From Pseudomonas sp. B21-023 (GTDB lineage: Bacteria; Pseudomonadota; Gammaproteobacteria; Pseudomonadales; Pseudomonadaceae), in contig NZ_CP087190.1 of NCBI RefSeq assembly GCF_024749165.1, positions 1,957,501 through 2,021,500 of the forward strand: a DNA stretch of 64,000 bases, read 5' to 3'. Below, piece by piece: positions 56,302 to 63,063 of the stretch. The notes below the pieces were generated by a model. That model had not been told where the DNA came from. It did no database searches and worked only from the letters and a program-made list of their open reading frames with translations. The translations under genes were made by a program, and so were the position numbers. The first letter of the stretch is position 1. Each line of letters opens with the position of its first letter.

Positions 56302-56366
56302 AAGCTGCAAGCTTCAAGCCTCAAGCTGCAAGTGGTCAAAGCGATCAACTTGCAGCTTGTAACTTG
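56302..56366. repeat. Inverted repeat of the CAAGCTGCAAG type
   Basis: Multiple overlapping copies of AGCTTCAAG/CAAGCTGCAAG and the opposing CTTGCAGCTTG, directly after the doxX-family stop. A common Pseudomonas intergenic repeat; can form a hairpin. Confidence 0.6.
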
Positions 56367-56524
56367 CGGCGTGTCCCTCTAGCATACCGATTGCGCCGAT
56401 TTAAACAGCTACTTGCGGGGCGCAGGAGAGGCCCCGGTGGGTCATCCGAAATACCGCTAAAGCGCTGGTTCGGTGACGCCTCCCACCGCTGCCCAGCGGG
56501 ATCAGCGAGGCGGAGAGAGACTCC

Positions 56525-56833
56525 ATGAGTTGCCCACGTACCAGTGTCTGTTTGACCCCTCTGGCCAAGAACCAGGCTTCCCGTACCCCGCGCATCCTGC
56601 TCGGCGGCCAGCATCAACCCACGCTTTTGCGCAATCTCGATGGCTTCTCCCGGCGCAAGGGCCAGGCTTGTGCCTTCCTCATCCAGTTCTCCGACAGCTG
56701 TGACCAGCTCGATCAGTATGGCAACGACCGCTTCGACCTGGCCGTGATCCAGGCCCCCGCGGCGCAGGATGCCGACGAGGTCATCGGCCAGCTCACCCGC
56801 ATCGCCCGCCAGGGCCTGATCACCCGCCGTTGA
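56525..56833 (+). CDS. Hypothetical protein, 102 residues
   Basis: A small basic protein (LTPLAKNQASRTPRILLGG, FSRRKGQACAFLIQFSD) with no signal or membrane segment and a C-terminal helical part (DADEVIGQLTRIARQGL). Good ribosome site GGAGAGAGACTCC before ATG. No family recognised. High GC coding bias matches the chromosome, so it marks the last clearly native gene before the AT-rich island. Confidence 0.65.
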   Translation: MSCPRTSVCLTPLAKNQASRTPRILLGGQHQPTLLRNLDGFSRRKGQACAFLIQFSDSCDQLDQYGNDRFDLAVIQAPAAQDADEVIGQLTRIARQGLITRR

Positions 56834-56861
56834 GCGGCGTGTCGCGGCCAGGCGTTTTTCG

Positions 56862-57119
56862 TTAAGCTCGGTCTCTCGGTGGGCGCCTTGCGCCTGCTGC
56901 GAATGCGCTGGCCTCCTCATAGGGCGTGAACAAGTCCATCAGACGCGCCCAGGCATCCGACAGGCCTTTGCCATACAGGCAGGTGAGATAATCGATCATC
57001 AGCCGGCCTGCAGGCTCTTTTGGCAAGTCCTGCAGCTCGCTGTCATTCCTTGAAGTAATGCCCCGCCTGACAAGCTCCGCCATCAGGGCCGAGCCATAGT
57101 CGTCTAACTGACGAGGCAT
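56862..57119 (-). CDS. Hypothetical protein, about 85 residues
   Basis: A small protein with a helical pattern (DDYGSALMAELVRRGIT, RLMIDYLTCLYGKGLSDAWARLMDLF) and a basic C-terminal tail. It starts 12 bp after the HTH-like frame on the same strand. No recognised family and no clear ribosome site. Its closeness to the HTH frame hints at a two-gene unit. Confidence 0.5.
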   Translation of the reverse strand: MPRQLDDYGSALMAELVRRGITSRNDSELQDLPKEPAGRLMIDYLTCLYGKGLSDAWARLMDLFTPYEEASAFAAGARRPPRDRA

Positions 57120-57131
57120 CAATACTGCGAT

Positions 57132-57425
57132 TTACCGCGGTGGAACTCCCACTTCGATCCACTGGCGAATGTTGTCAGCCAGCACCATCGCTTCTTGTGA
57201 AGTGTGCTGGAAATGAACCGCTAAGACCACAAACCCCTTTCTAGCCAGGCAGTTCTTGAGCCTATAACAACTGACAGTCGCTTCCGGTAAATCAAGCGCT
57301 CGACTCACCTCTGTTTTCGACATGCCGCTGGCCTTCAGCTCCAGCACGGCGCGAACTAGATCAGAGCTGCTGGGTTTGTCCCGCGTGCGCTTGATTAGCC
57401 CTTCACCCAGCTTCCCAGTGATTTC
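57132..57425 (-). CDS. Small HTH protein, start uncertain, possibly truncated
   Basis: The frame is open from just after a stop at 57428. The visible start codon GTG 57347 gives 71 residues, but the preceding 26 codons read as protein-like sequence (TGKLGEGLIKRTRDKPSSSD), so the 5' end may be lost. The core ELKASGMSKTEVSRALDLPEATVSCYRL resembles a helix-turn-helix with a resolvase- or transposase-like recognition helix. It is divergent from the microcin-like cluster and could be its regulator or a fragment of an older mobile gene. Confidence 0.45.
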   Translation of the reverse strand, partial: EITGKLGEGLIKRTRDKPSSSDLVRAVLELKASGMSKTEVSRALDLPEATVSCYRLKNCLARKGFVVLAVHFQHTSQEAMVLADNIRQWIEVGVPPR

Positions 57426-57538
57426 TCAGGCCTTGAAAGCCTCCACTACCGGAAAAAGATGAAAGCTGAACCAGCCTTAAAATTTTCCCATTCCTAATCG
57501 TTTATTTCAAAAGCGTCATGCGGAGATAAGAGGTAGTC

Positions 57539-58471
57539 ATGGACGATTTAGTTTACTACAAACACGGCAAGCCGGTTGCCATTATTGCGCCCTCCGTACT
57601 GTTTTCCCGGGAATCCGATGAGACCATTATAAATGGCCCTAAAGGAATTTCGAGTTTCAGAAGTGGAGACGAACAATCGCTGGAGCAGGCCCTGAAGGAA
57701 TGTGGAGCTTTAATCCAGGGTGCGCACGATGAAATTGAACAAGTGAAGCAGCTTCTTCAAGATCCTGTAACCAGCAGAACGACGAGCTACTTCTTGAGTG
57801 TTGCACGCCAGTGTGCAGATGTAATAGCCGACATGGAAATACTGAAAAACTCCAAAATTATAATTGCTGGTTGTGGAGGAATCTGAAGTTCAGTGGCGAT
57901 GCTGTTAGCAGGTGCGGGTATACGAAATCTAATACTAACCGATCATGGCGTGGTAGAAAAGAGTAACTTGAATCGCCAGCTCTTTTGGATGCTTGCAGAT
58001 GTAGGAAACTATAAAGTGGACGTGCTCAAGAAGGCGCTGACTGCAAGGTTTGAAAATCTGAGCGTAGTAACTCACGTGAAACCATGCTCACTTGAGTTGC
58101 TGAGGGAACTTATTTCAGATGTTCAAGGCGCTGTTATAACTGCTGACGATCCTCCTGCTCTCGCGAGAGATGGTGTTTTTATCGCAGAGGAGTTCGATAT
58201 ACCCGTTGTATCTGGTGGATATCTTCATTGCTTCAGTACATCGCTCCTATTTAATCCAGGCGATGCGAAAAACCGTGCGCCCAGCGTCAGGCGTGACGTA
58301 TCGGCACCACTCACAAGGTTGCCAAGCGGCATAATGCCGAGCTACGGCCCAGTAAATTTCAGTCTTGCGTCGATGCTAAGCAGCAATTTGATTTCTGCAC
58401 TGGCAACACACACATTCAAAGGATTTGAATCCAGAATAGAGCGCTGGGATAGCTCTAGAATGATCCTGTAA
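57539..58471 (+). pseudogene. mccB: MccB/ThiF-type E1-like adenylating enzyme interrupted by an in-frame UGA
   Basis: The 310-codon frame is broken only by TGA at 57884-57886 (codon 116). Up to there it has an N-terminal domain of about 90 residues, then KIIIAGCGGI. After the stop come SSVAMLLAGAGIRNLILTD (D135), the arginine-finger motif KSNLNRQ (N143, R146), K159 in GNYKVD, and ADDPP (D203/D204). This is the ATP-binding E1 fold, with a layout like MccB of microcin C, which adenylates the precursor's C-terminal Asn. The stop sits exactly where GCGGIG needs its last glycine (GGA to TGA). The MccB zinc cysteine pairs are absent. It has a fair ribosome site (AGAGG). It is either an inactivated gene, a base error, or read through. 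Confidence 0.82.
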
Positions 58472-58549
58472 GCTTGTAAGGTTGACTATCCATCCGGTGT
58501 TTAGGGAGTGGCAAGTAAGCGAAGTGAGTTAACATTTTAAGCTGTCTGC

Positions 58550-58633
58550 ATGGAAGAGGTAGAATTATTACGCGACTTTAAAAAGATGCTTGACAAAAGA
58601 GCTATAAGTCGCAACCACAACCAGGAACGATAA
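58550..58633 (+). CDS. Possible 27-residue peptide
   Basis: ATG to TAA encoding MEEVELLRDFKKMLDKRAIS plus seven residues ending in QER. Hydrophilic, helix-prone, no convincing ribosome site. It lies between the E1 gene and the candidate precursor. It does not end in Asn, so it is not a good microcin C precursor. Listed only because it occupies the gap. Confidence 0.2.
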   Translation: MEEVELLRDFKKMLDKRAISRNHNQER

Positions 58634-58639
58634 TCGTTC
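58625..58639 (+). promoter_or_regulatory. 15-bp palindrome, candidate operator
   Basis: GAACGAT-A-ATCGTTC, perfectly symmetric, 24 bp before the ATG of the candidate precursor. Position fits a repressor site or an RNA hairpin in the leader. Confidence 0.45.
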
Positions 58640-58663
58640 TCACGGAAAACAAAGGAATGTAAC

Positions 58664-58885
58664 ATGGATAAGAAATTGCTCGGTATCGCTTCAGTTATCT
58701 TGGCAAGTTCGCCTGCCGTACAGGCTACTGCTTTGCCACCGGCACCGGTTGAGACTGAGGCGCAGCTTCAAGTCAATGCAGCGGGCCAACCAGTCGCACC
58801 CTTTACTAAACATGAACAACTCAAGGAGTCTCTTGCCAGCGTCTGCACACTTCCGAGTGCTCGCCAGCATTCGATGTGCAATTAG
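58664..58885 (+). CDS. Candidate Asn-terminated microcin precursor peptide with signal-peptide-like leader
   Basis: A 73-residue peptide with a good ribosome site (AAAGGAATGTAAC). The first 21 residues (MDKKLLGIASVILASSPAVQ plus A) look like a Sec signal peptide. The rest is polar with cysteines at 61 and 72, and it ends in ...SMCN. A C-terminal Asn is the residue that MccB enzymes convert to the nucleotide-modified aspartamide in microcin C-type compounds. It sits between the E1-like and MccD-like genes and is directly followed by a strong hairpin. It is far longer than E. coli MccA (7 residues), though longer MccA peptides are known. It could also be an unrelated small periplasmic protein. 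Confidence 0.55.
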   Translation: MDKKLLGIASVILASSPAVQATALPPAPVETEAQLQVNAAGQPVAPFTKHEQLKESLASVCTLPSARQHSMCN

Positions 58886-58938
58886 AGCTCGTCTAAAGCT
58901 GTAGGTCTTTAAGCGGATCTGCACCAGCTTGACTCTAA

Positions 58939-58967
58939 ATAGATGCGAAGCTTGTCTTCGCATCTAT
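58939..58967 (+). terminator. Hairpin after the candidate precursor gene
   Basis: ATAGATGCGAAG-CTTGT-CTTCGCATCTAT, a perfect 12-bp stem, followed by CTCTAATC (weak T content). A similar partial terminator after mccA in E. coli raises precursor mRNA relative to enzyme genes, so this may do the same. Confidence 0.6.
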
Positions 58968-58998
58968 CTCTAATCATGCTTTCTCGGAAGATTATCTC

Positions 58999-59784
58999 GT
59001 GAACACCAAACGCGTAGACTTCAGTTCTATGACCTATCCTGATCTTGTAGCATTCATGCAGCAAGAGAATACACCTCCTGGTGCAAGTCATGCGCTCGAC
59101 TATTTGATCGAAGCGTCGACTGTTACCTCTGGCTCTTATCTTCTAGATTTAGCTTGCTCTACAGGATTTAGTTCAAGGTATTGTTATGAGCAGGTAGGAA
59201 GCCGGGCCGTAGGTATTGATACAAGTAGTGCTGCAGTCAGCGTTGCTAATGAAAAAACAAACGAACTAAATGCGACCGATAAATTACAATACTTAGTGGC
59301 CGATGCTTGCGCATTGCCATTCGAAAATGAGTCATTCACTCATGTGCTAGGTGGTTGTAACTTTGGTTTCATCCAGGATCGCCAGCGCGCATTGTCAGAA
59401 TGCCATCGAGTTCTAAAGCATACTGGAATCTTGTGCATCTCAAACTTTTTTTTCAGGTTGACGCCCCCGGAATTTATACTAAATGCGGTCGAGAAAGCAC
59501 TAGGCTGGCGTCCAGAACCCTCTTGGACATACGATTATTGGAAGGAATTTTTTACGGGGCATGGATTTACCCTCGGCTCCGAATTTACGTACGAACTGTT
59601 TGCTGAAAGTGAGGATGCACTGGCAATGCGTGTAAGGCGTTATTTATGTCAAGAAAATCCTGGAACTAGAGCTATGGCGACGGATCAACAAGAAGCTTTA
59701 TATAGTCACTTTTTTGAAATTCGAAAAAGCTTGAACGCTCAGAAAGATTTTCAAGGAGTGGCTTTCCAGGCATGGCACAAATAG
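58999..59784 (+). CDS. mccD: MccD-like SAM-dependent enzyme (class I methyltransferase fold)
   Basis: A 261-residue protein. SAM motif I is LLDLACSTGFSS (residues 48-59), the acidic residue after strand 2 is in AVGIDTSS, and motif IV is near HVLGGCNFGF. In microcin C biosynthesis MccD has this fold and transfers a 3-amino-3-carboxypropyl group from SAM to the phosphate, which MccE then decarboxylates. Here the next gene encodes a matching decarboxylase and overlaps by 13 nt, supporting that role. An ordinary methyltransferase remains possible. GTG start with GGAAG upstream. Low GC compared with the chromosome. Confidence 0.72.
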   Translation: MNTKRVDFSSMTYPDLVAFMQQENTPPGASHALDYLIEASTVTSGSYLLDLACSTGFSSRYCYEQVGSRAVGIDTSSAAVSVANEKTNELNATDKLQYLVADACALPFENESFTHVLGGCNFGFIQDRQRALSECHRVLKHTGILCISNFFFRLTPPEFILNAVEKALGWRPEPSWTYDYWKEFFTGHGFTLGSEFTYELFAESEDALAMRVRRYLCQENPGTRAMATDQQEALYSHFFEIRKSLNAQKDFQGVAFQAWHK

Positions 59785-61160
59785 CTCCCCCGGAAAGATT
59801 CATGGAGACTGTCCGGAATCATATCTTAGAGGAGGCCAGCCCTGATCGGCCTTTTTTCATTTTTGATCTTGAAAGTGCCCGAGCGAAAGCGGAAAGCTTT
59901 ATGCGTTCTGCAAAAAAGCACTTTGATGGGGTCGTGCTCGCGGCTTCGTTGAAATCGTGTAATTTAGGGGCATTTTGTCAAATGCTCAAAGATAACCATT
60001 ACTGGGTGGAGGCCTGTTCAATAGAGGAAATCAATTTAGCGTTACAAGCAGGCTTTGAAAGCAACCAAATAATTTTTGATGGCCCGCTTAAGCTCGATGA
60101 CGAACTGTTGTTCGCTGTTAAGCACGAGGTGCTGGTGCAGGTTGATAGCATTAGTGAAGTCGAGAGGCTAGGGTCTATATGTTCGAGCATCAGAAAGAAA
60201 TGCCAGATCATAATTCGCTTATCGCATCTTTATCGAGACACTGGATATTCCCGCTTCGGCTGTAAATCAAATGAGTTTGAAGAAATTCTCTTGCCCTGCC
60301 TTCGCAGGTACGAGTGCATAGAGCATGTCGGATTTCATCTTAATGCTGGGTCAAATCTGCCGGCGACGACAGCCATAACTGACACGCTGGCGCTATGGGC
60401 TTCTTTCCTAGTCAAACATATGCCGGAGCGAGGAATACTAGACTTGGGAAGCGGTTTTCCAGCAGACTCATTCTCAAAAGATATCAACATCAAAACACCC
60501 TCTGCTGATATTTTTTTTAAAGAAATCGCTCAAAAAGCTCAAGCATTGTTTGGGCAAGTAAATCAGCATTGGCGTTACATCTTTGAGCCGGGTAGATGCC
60601 TCAGTGAGGATTATGGCTATCTCTGCGGTAGGGTTTTTAGTACTAAGTGGCGTAATGGCATAGAGCTTCTCCAAACAAACGTGGCTTCAAACTGGGTTCC
60701 CTCAATCCATCAGTGGGCTCATTCGATCGTACCTGTATCAAATTTTCCAGAAGCACCGACGCGTCACGCTCAGTACTTAGTGGGTTTTAATTGCTTCGAA
60801 GCGGATTATATTACAGCTCTCGGGGAAACGTTTTCTCTCAAGGAAAATGATCATTTCCTTATAAAAGGGTGTGGAGCGTATGACCTTCAAACTATGACTC
60901 AGTGGGTCAGGTGTAAGCCTGTGGTTTATAAATACGACGACAGACGTCTTGGTTTATGTCGGTCGCCATCCAAGCCCAATTGTCTGGTGCTTGACGACAT
61001 TTATTGCGTATCCGAAGACATTAAAATTACAGAAGCTCTATCTTCGGTCAACGCTAAGCCTTCATACGCTAAGGACTTGTTCGAACTCATAACAAAAAAT
61101 AAAAAAACTTTGAAAGTTATATGCGCTGGCCTAGAAACACAAGATGTCCGAAAGACGTAG
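59772..61160 (+). CDS. mccE: MccE-like PLP-dependent decarboxylase (N-terminal half of MccE)
   Basis: A 462-residue fold-type III decarboxylase related to diaminopimelate/ornithine decarboxylases. PLP lysine K61 (AASLKSC), YSRFG at about 159-163, H189 in GFHLNAGSN, glycine-rich LGSGFP, phosphate-binding E272-P-G-R, and the C-terminal KGCGAYD catalytic segment. In E. coli MccE this domain removes CO2 from the aminocarboxypropyl group to leave aminopropyl. It overlaps the mccD-like gene by 13 nt. Near its end (SYAKDLFELITKNKK) it reads like the beginning of a GNAT domain before leaving frame at an A7 run, so the true protein was probably a fusion with the next frame. Confidence 0.78.
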   Translation: MAQIAPPERFMETVRNHILEEASPDRPFFIFDLESARAKAESFMRSAKKHFDGVVLAASLKSCNLGAFCQMLKDNHYWVEACSIEEINLALQAGFESNQIIFDGPLKLDDELLFAVKHEVLVQVDSISEVERLGSICSSIRKKCQIIIRLSHLYRDTGYSRFGCKSNEFEEILLPCLRRYECIEHVGFHLNAGSNLPATTAITDTLALWASFLVKHMPERGILDLGSGFPADSFSKDINIKTPSADIFFKEIAQKAQALFGQVNQHWRYIFEPGRCLSEDYGYLCGRVFSTKWRNGIELLQTNVASNWVPSIHQWAHSIVPVSNFPEAPTRHAQYLVGFNCFEADYITALGETFSLKENDHFLIKGCGAYDLQTMTQWVRCKPVVYKYDDRRLGLCRSPSKPNCLVLDDIYCVSEDIKITEALSSVNAKPSYAKDLFELITKNKKTLKVICAGLETQDVRKT

Positions 61161-61537
61161 AGGAATTTTTAATTTCATGCTCAAAGGAACATCAAGAAGA
61201 TATCTCCAAAACTTATATACTTTGTGAGTCAGGTAAGTCCTGCGGTGTTCTGTCTTTTAATTCGATGGATCTCGTGAATAAAACCGCTTATTTAGGTTAC
61301 TGGTTGGATGTTGATATGCAAGGGAAGGGCGTTCTATCAGCTGCGGTAAAAAAACTGATTGAAACTTATGTGGAAAAAAGCCAGATATGCCGCTTCGTTA
61401 TCAAGGCTGCCGTAAAAAATGGAAAAAGCAATGCGCTGGCATTGCGCTGTGGTTTCAGTTATGAGGGCACACTTAAAAAAGCAGAGCGTATAGGGGATGA
61501 GTTTCTTGATCAAAATATATATGCGTTGGTTCTATAA
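61121..61537 (+). CDS. GNAT acetyltransferase (C-terminal half of an MccE-like protein, frame-separated)
   Basis: 138 residues from the first ATG: RimL/MccE-C-like GNAT with MRWPRNTRCPKDVEEFL, acetyl-CoA loop DMQGKGVLSAAVKKL, and motif B NGKSNALALRCGFSYEGT. The start is abrupt; family proteins have about 40 more residues before this, and those are found in the -1 frame in the end of the decarboxylase gene. MccE-C acetylates processed microcin C and gives self-immunity, so an immunity role is likely here too. A standalone start at 61121 has no clear ribosome site. Confidence 0.72.
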   Translation: MRWPRNTRCPKDVEEFLISCSKEHQEDISKTYILCESGKSCGVLSFNSMDLVNKTAYLGYWLDVDMQGKGVLSAAVKKLIETYVEKSQICRFVIKAAVKNGKSNALALRCGFSYEGTLKKAERIGDEFLDQNIYALVL

Positions 61538-61825
61538 CCGCTTGACGCAGAGTTGTTAGTAACACTGCTGAAAGACGGCCTGTCGAGCAAAGAGGCTTTG
61601 ATGCCCTGATAGATCTTAAGCGATCAAGCGGTGGTCGGGCCAACAGCGTGTGACCAGAGCCTTGGGGCGCAAAGCTGGGGGCGGCTCAGTCTGGTCGATT
61701 AGCCATCGTCTCTCTCTGCTTCATCTGTTGGAACGAAGATTTCTCAGGCGCCATAACCATTTTCCAGGCGCCTGATCTGCTCGATGGCGTCCTGGACGGG
61801 CAGATCATTGGGGGCGCGGGTCAGC
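61538..61825. other. Intergenic junction without recognisable intact gene
   Basis: Composition changes back toward chromosomal GC. A plus-strand open stretch (61580-61650) reads QRGFDALIDLKRSSGGRANS then stops; a minus-strand stretch ending at 61744 reads APNDLPVQDAIEQIRRLENG. Both look like protein fragments, but I cannot assign them. Confidence 0.4.
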
Positions 61826-62035
61826 AAGGACACCCTCTTTGAGCAGGCGGATATCGCTACCCTCCATAGGGTGCTCAGCGAGCGCTCCAGAAACATCGTG
61901 GGGCGTGCTGAGCTGCAGCGAATGAAGCCCCATGCGTGGTTGATCAATACCGCCCGCAGTGGTTTGGTTGATCAGCAAGCGTTGTTGAGCGCGCTTCAGG
62001 CGGGCCAAATTGCCTTCGAGGATCGATCTTTGCTG
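61826..62035 (+). pseudogene. Fragment of a D-isomer-specific 2-hydroxyacid dehydrogenase
   Basis: The frame contains LFEQADIATLHRVLSERSRN, then IVGRAELQRMKPHAWLINTA and RSGLVDQQALLSALQAGQIA. This is the C-terminal part of the NAD-binding domain of SerA/LdhA-like dehydrogenases (the MKP-x-x-x-LINTARSGLVD block, including the substrate-binding arginine). The N-terminal catalytic part, the GxGxxG motif and the C-terminal His region are missing. It is a remnant, not a functional gene. Confidence 0.75.
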
Positions 62036-62116
62036 ACAACCGATCCTGTCCGGCCTGTTTGTAGGCGCTGGCTCCCCCGTGGTGCAAGCAAGGCTGCCGA
62101 ATCCTGGTGGAAGGGG

Positions 62117-62602
62117 CTACCCGTGGGCAGGCTGTTCGTAGGAAATGCTAGCGATGAACCAAGTCGCTTCGCCCGTCGGAGTCTGCACCACGACCTCGTC
62201 CCCTTCCTCTTTCTTCAGTAGGGCGCGGGCCATGGGGGAATCAATCGAGATGTAGTCCTTCCGACCGTAGATCTCATCGTACCCGACGATTCGGAATCGC
62301 TTGCTCTCACCATCTTCATTGTCGATCTCAACCCAGGCGCCAAAGAAGACTTTGCCCTCTTGCTCGGGGGCATAGTTGACAACCCGGATGTCCTCCAACC
62401 GCTTCCGGAGGTATCTGATCCGACGATCAATCTCTCGAAGAAGCTTTTTGTTGTATTGGTAATCCGCGTTCTCACTCCGATCCCCTAGAGAGGCGGCCCA
62501 GGTAACCTTCTGAGTGATTTCGGGACGGTAGGTGTGCCAGAGGTGGTCTAGTTCAGCCTTCAGAGCAGCGTGCCCTTCTCTGGTGATGATGTTGGTCGGC
62601 AA
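62117..62602 (-). CDS. greB: Transcript cleavage factor GreB
   Basis: A 161-residue Gre factor: N-terminal coiled-coil with the catalytic acidic tip (LGDRSENADYQYNKKLLREIDRRI, given in part; D and E at the DRSEN tip), and C-terminal FKBP-like domain (YISIDSPMARALLKKEEGDEV). It rescues backtracked RNA polymerase. TTG start at 62602 with CAGGAG upstream. Base and codon use are visibly more AT-rich than in the second, broken greB 460 bp away, suggesting horizontal origin. Confidence 0.93.
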   Translation of the reverse strand: MPTNIITREGHAALKAELDHLWHTYRPEITQKVTWAASLGDRSENADYQYNKKLLREIDRRIRYLRKRLEDIRVVNYAPEQEGKVFFGAWVEIDNEDGESKRFRIVGYDEIYGRKDYISIDSPMARALLKKEEGDEVVVQTPTGEATWFIASISYEQPAHG

Positions 62603-63063
62603 CCTCTACTCCTGATACAGATACGGTGGCACCTGGATCAATGGGGACGGCCGCCAGGAGATGTCCTTAGGCAATCGCCGCCGAGATGATGATCCAAGTC
62701 AAATCCAAGCGAGACTACCACGCCTTGGATTGCTGTTTGAACAGCTTCCGATAGGGCAGTACTTAGGGCCTATGCCTAGGACTTTCCGGGTGGCTTCTGA
62801 GGCGCCGCTTCTTGAGTGACGCAGCGGCTTTGCCATGAGACCGGTTGTTTGGGGCGAACGGAGCTGCTGAATGGGTGTTCGTCTGTTGCTGCAAAGGTGG
62901 GCTTAACAGTTCTCCCTCCTTGATCTCTCTGGTGCACCAGAATATGCGGGCAGGGTGAAGCCGCCTCAGGCTGCTTGGATGGATTCGGCAGGTGCGGGGT
63001 ACGTCCAGTGTGGAAGTGCTGCTTGGTTGGATCGCTAATGCTGTTCTGGGGTTGGGGTGATAA
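62603..63063. other. Gap of about 460 bp between two greB copies
   Basis: No open frame with family features on either strand. It contains scattered stops and no obvious terminator, tRNA or insertion sequence ends. It probably represents recombination debris. Confidence 0.5.

Noticed and set aside
57459..57497. 12-residue frame MKAEPALKFSHS upstream of the E1 gene as MccA
   Set aside because: Right place for mccA, but it ends in Ser, not Asn, and has only a weak ribosome site. The three-codon MRR frame just before the E1 start fails for the same reason.
57884..57886. UGA as a selenocysteine codon
   Set aside because: The family needs glycine here, not cysteine, and no SECIS-like hairpin directly follows.
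61101..61109. Canonical X-XXY-YYZ programmed frameshift heptamer
   Set aside because: The zero-frame codons are AAU-AAA-AAA-ACU, which do not form a standard -1 heptamer; only a plain A7 run is present.
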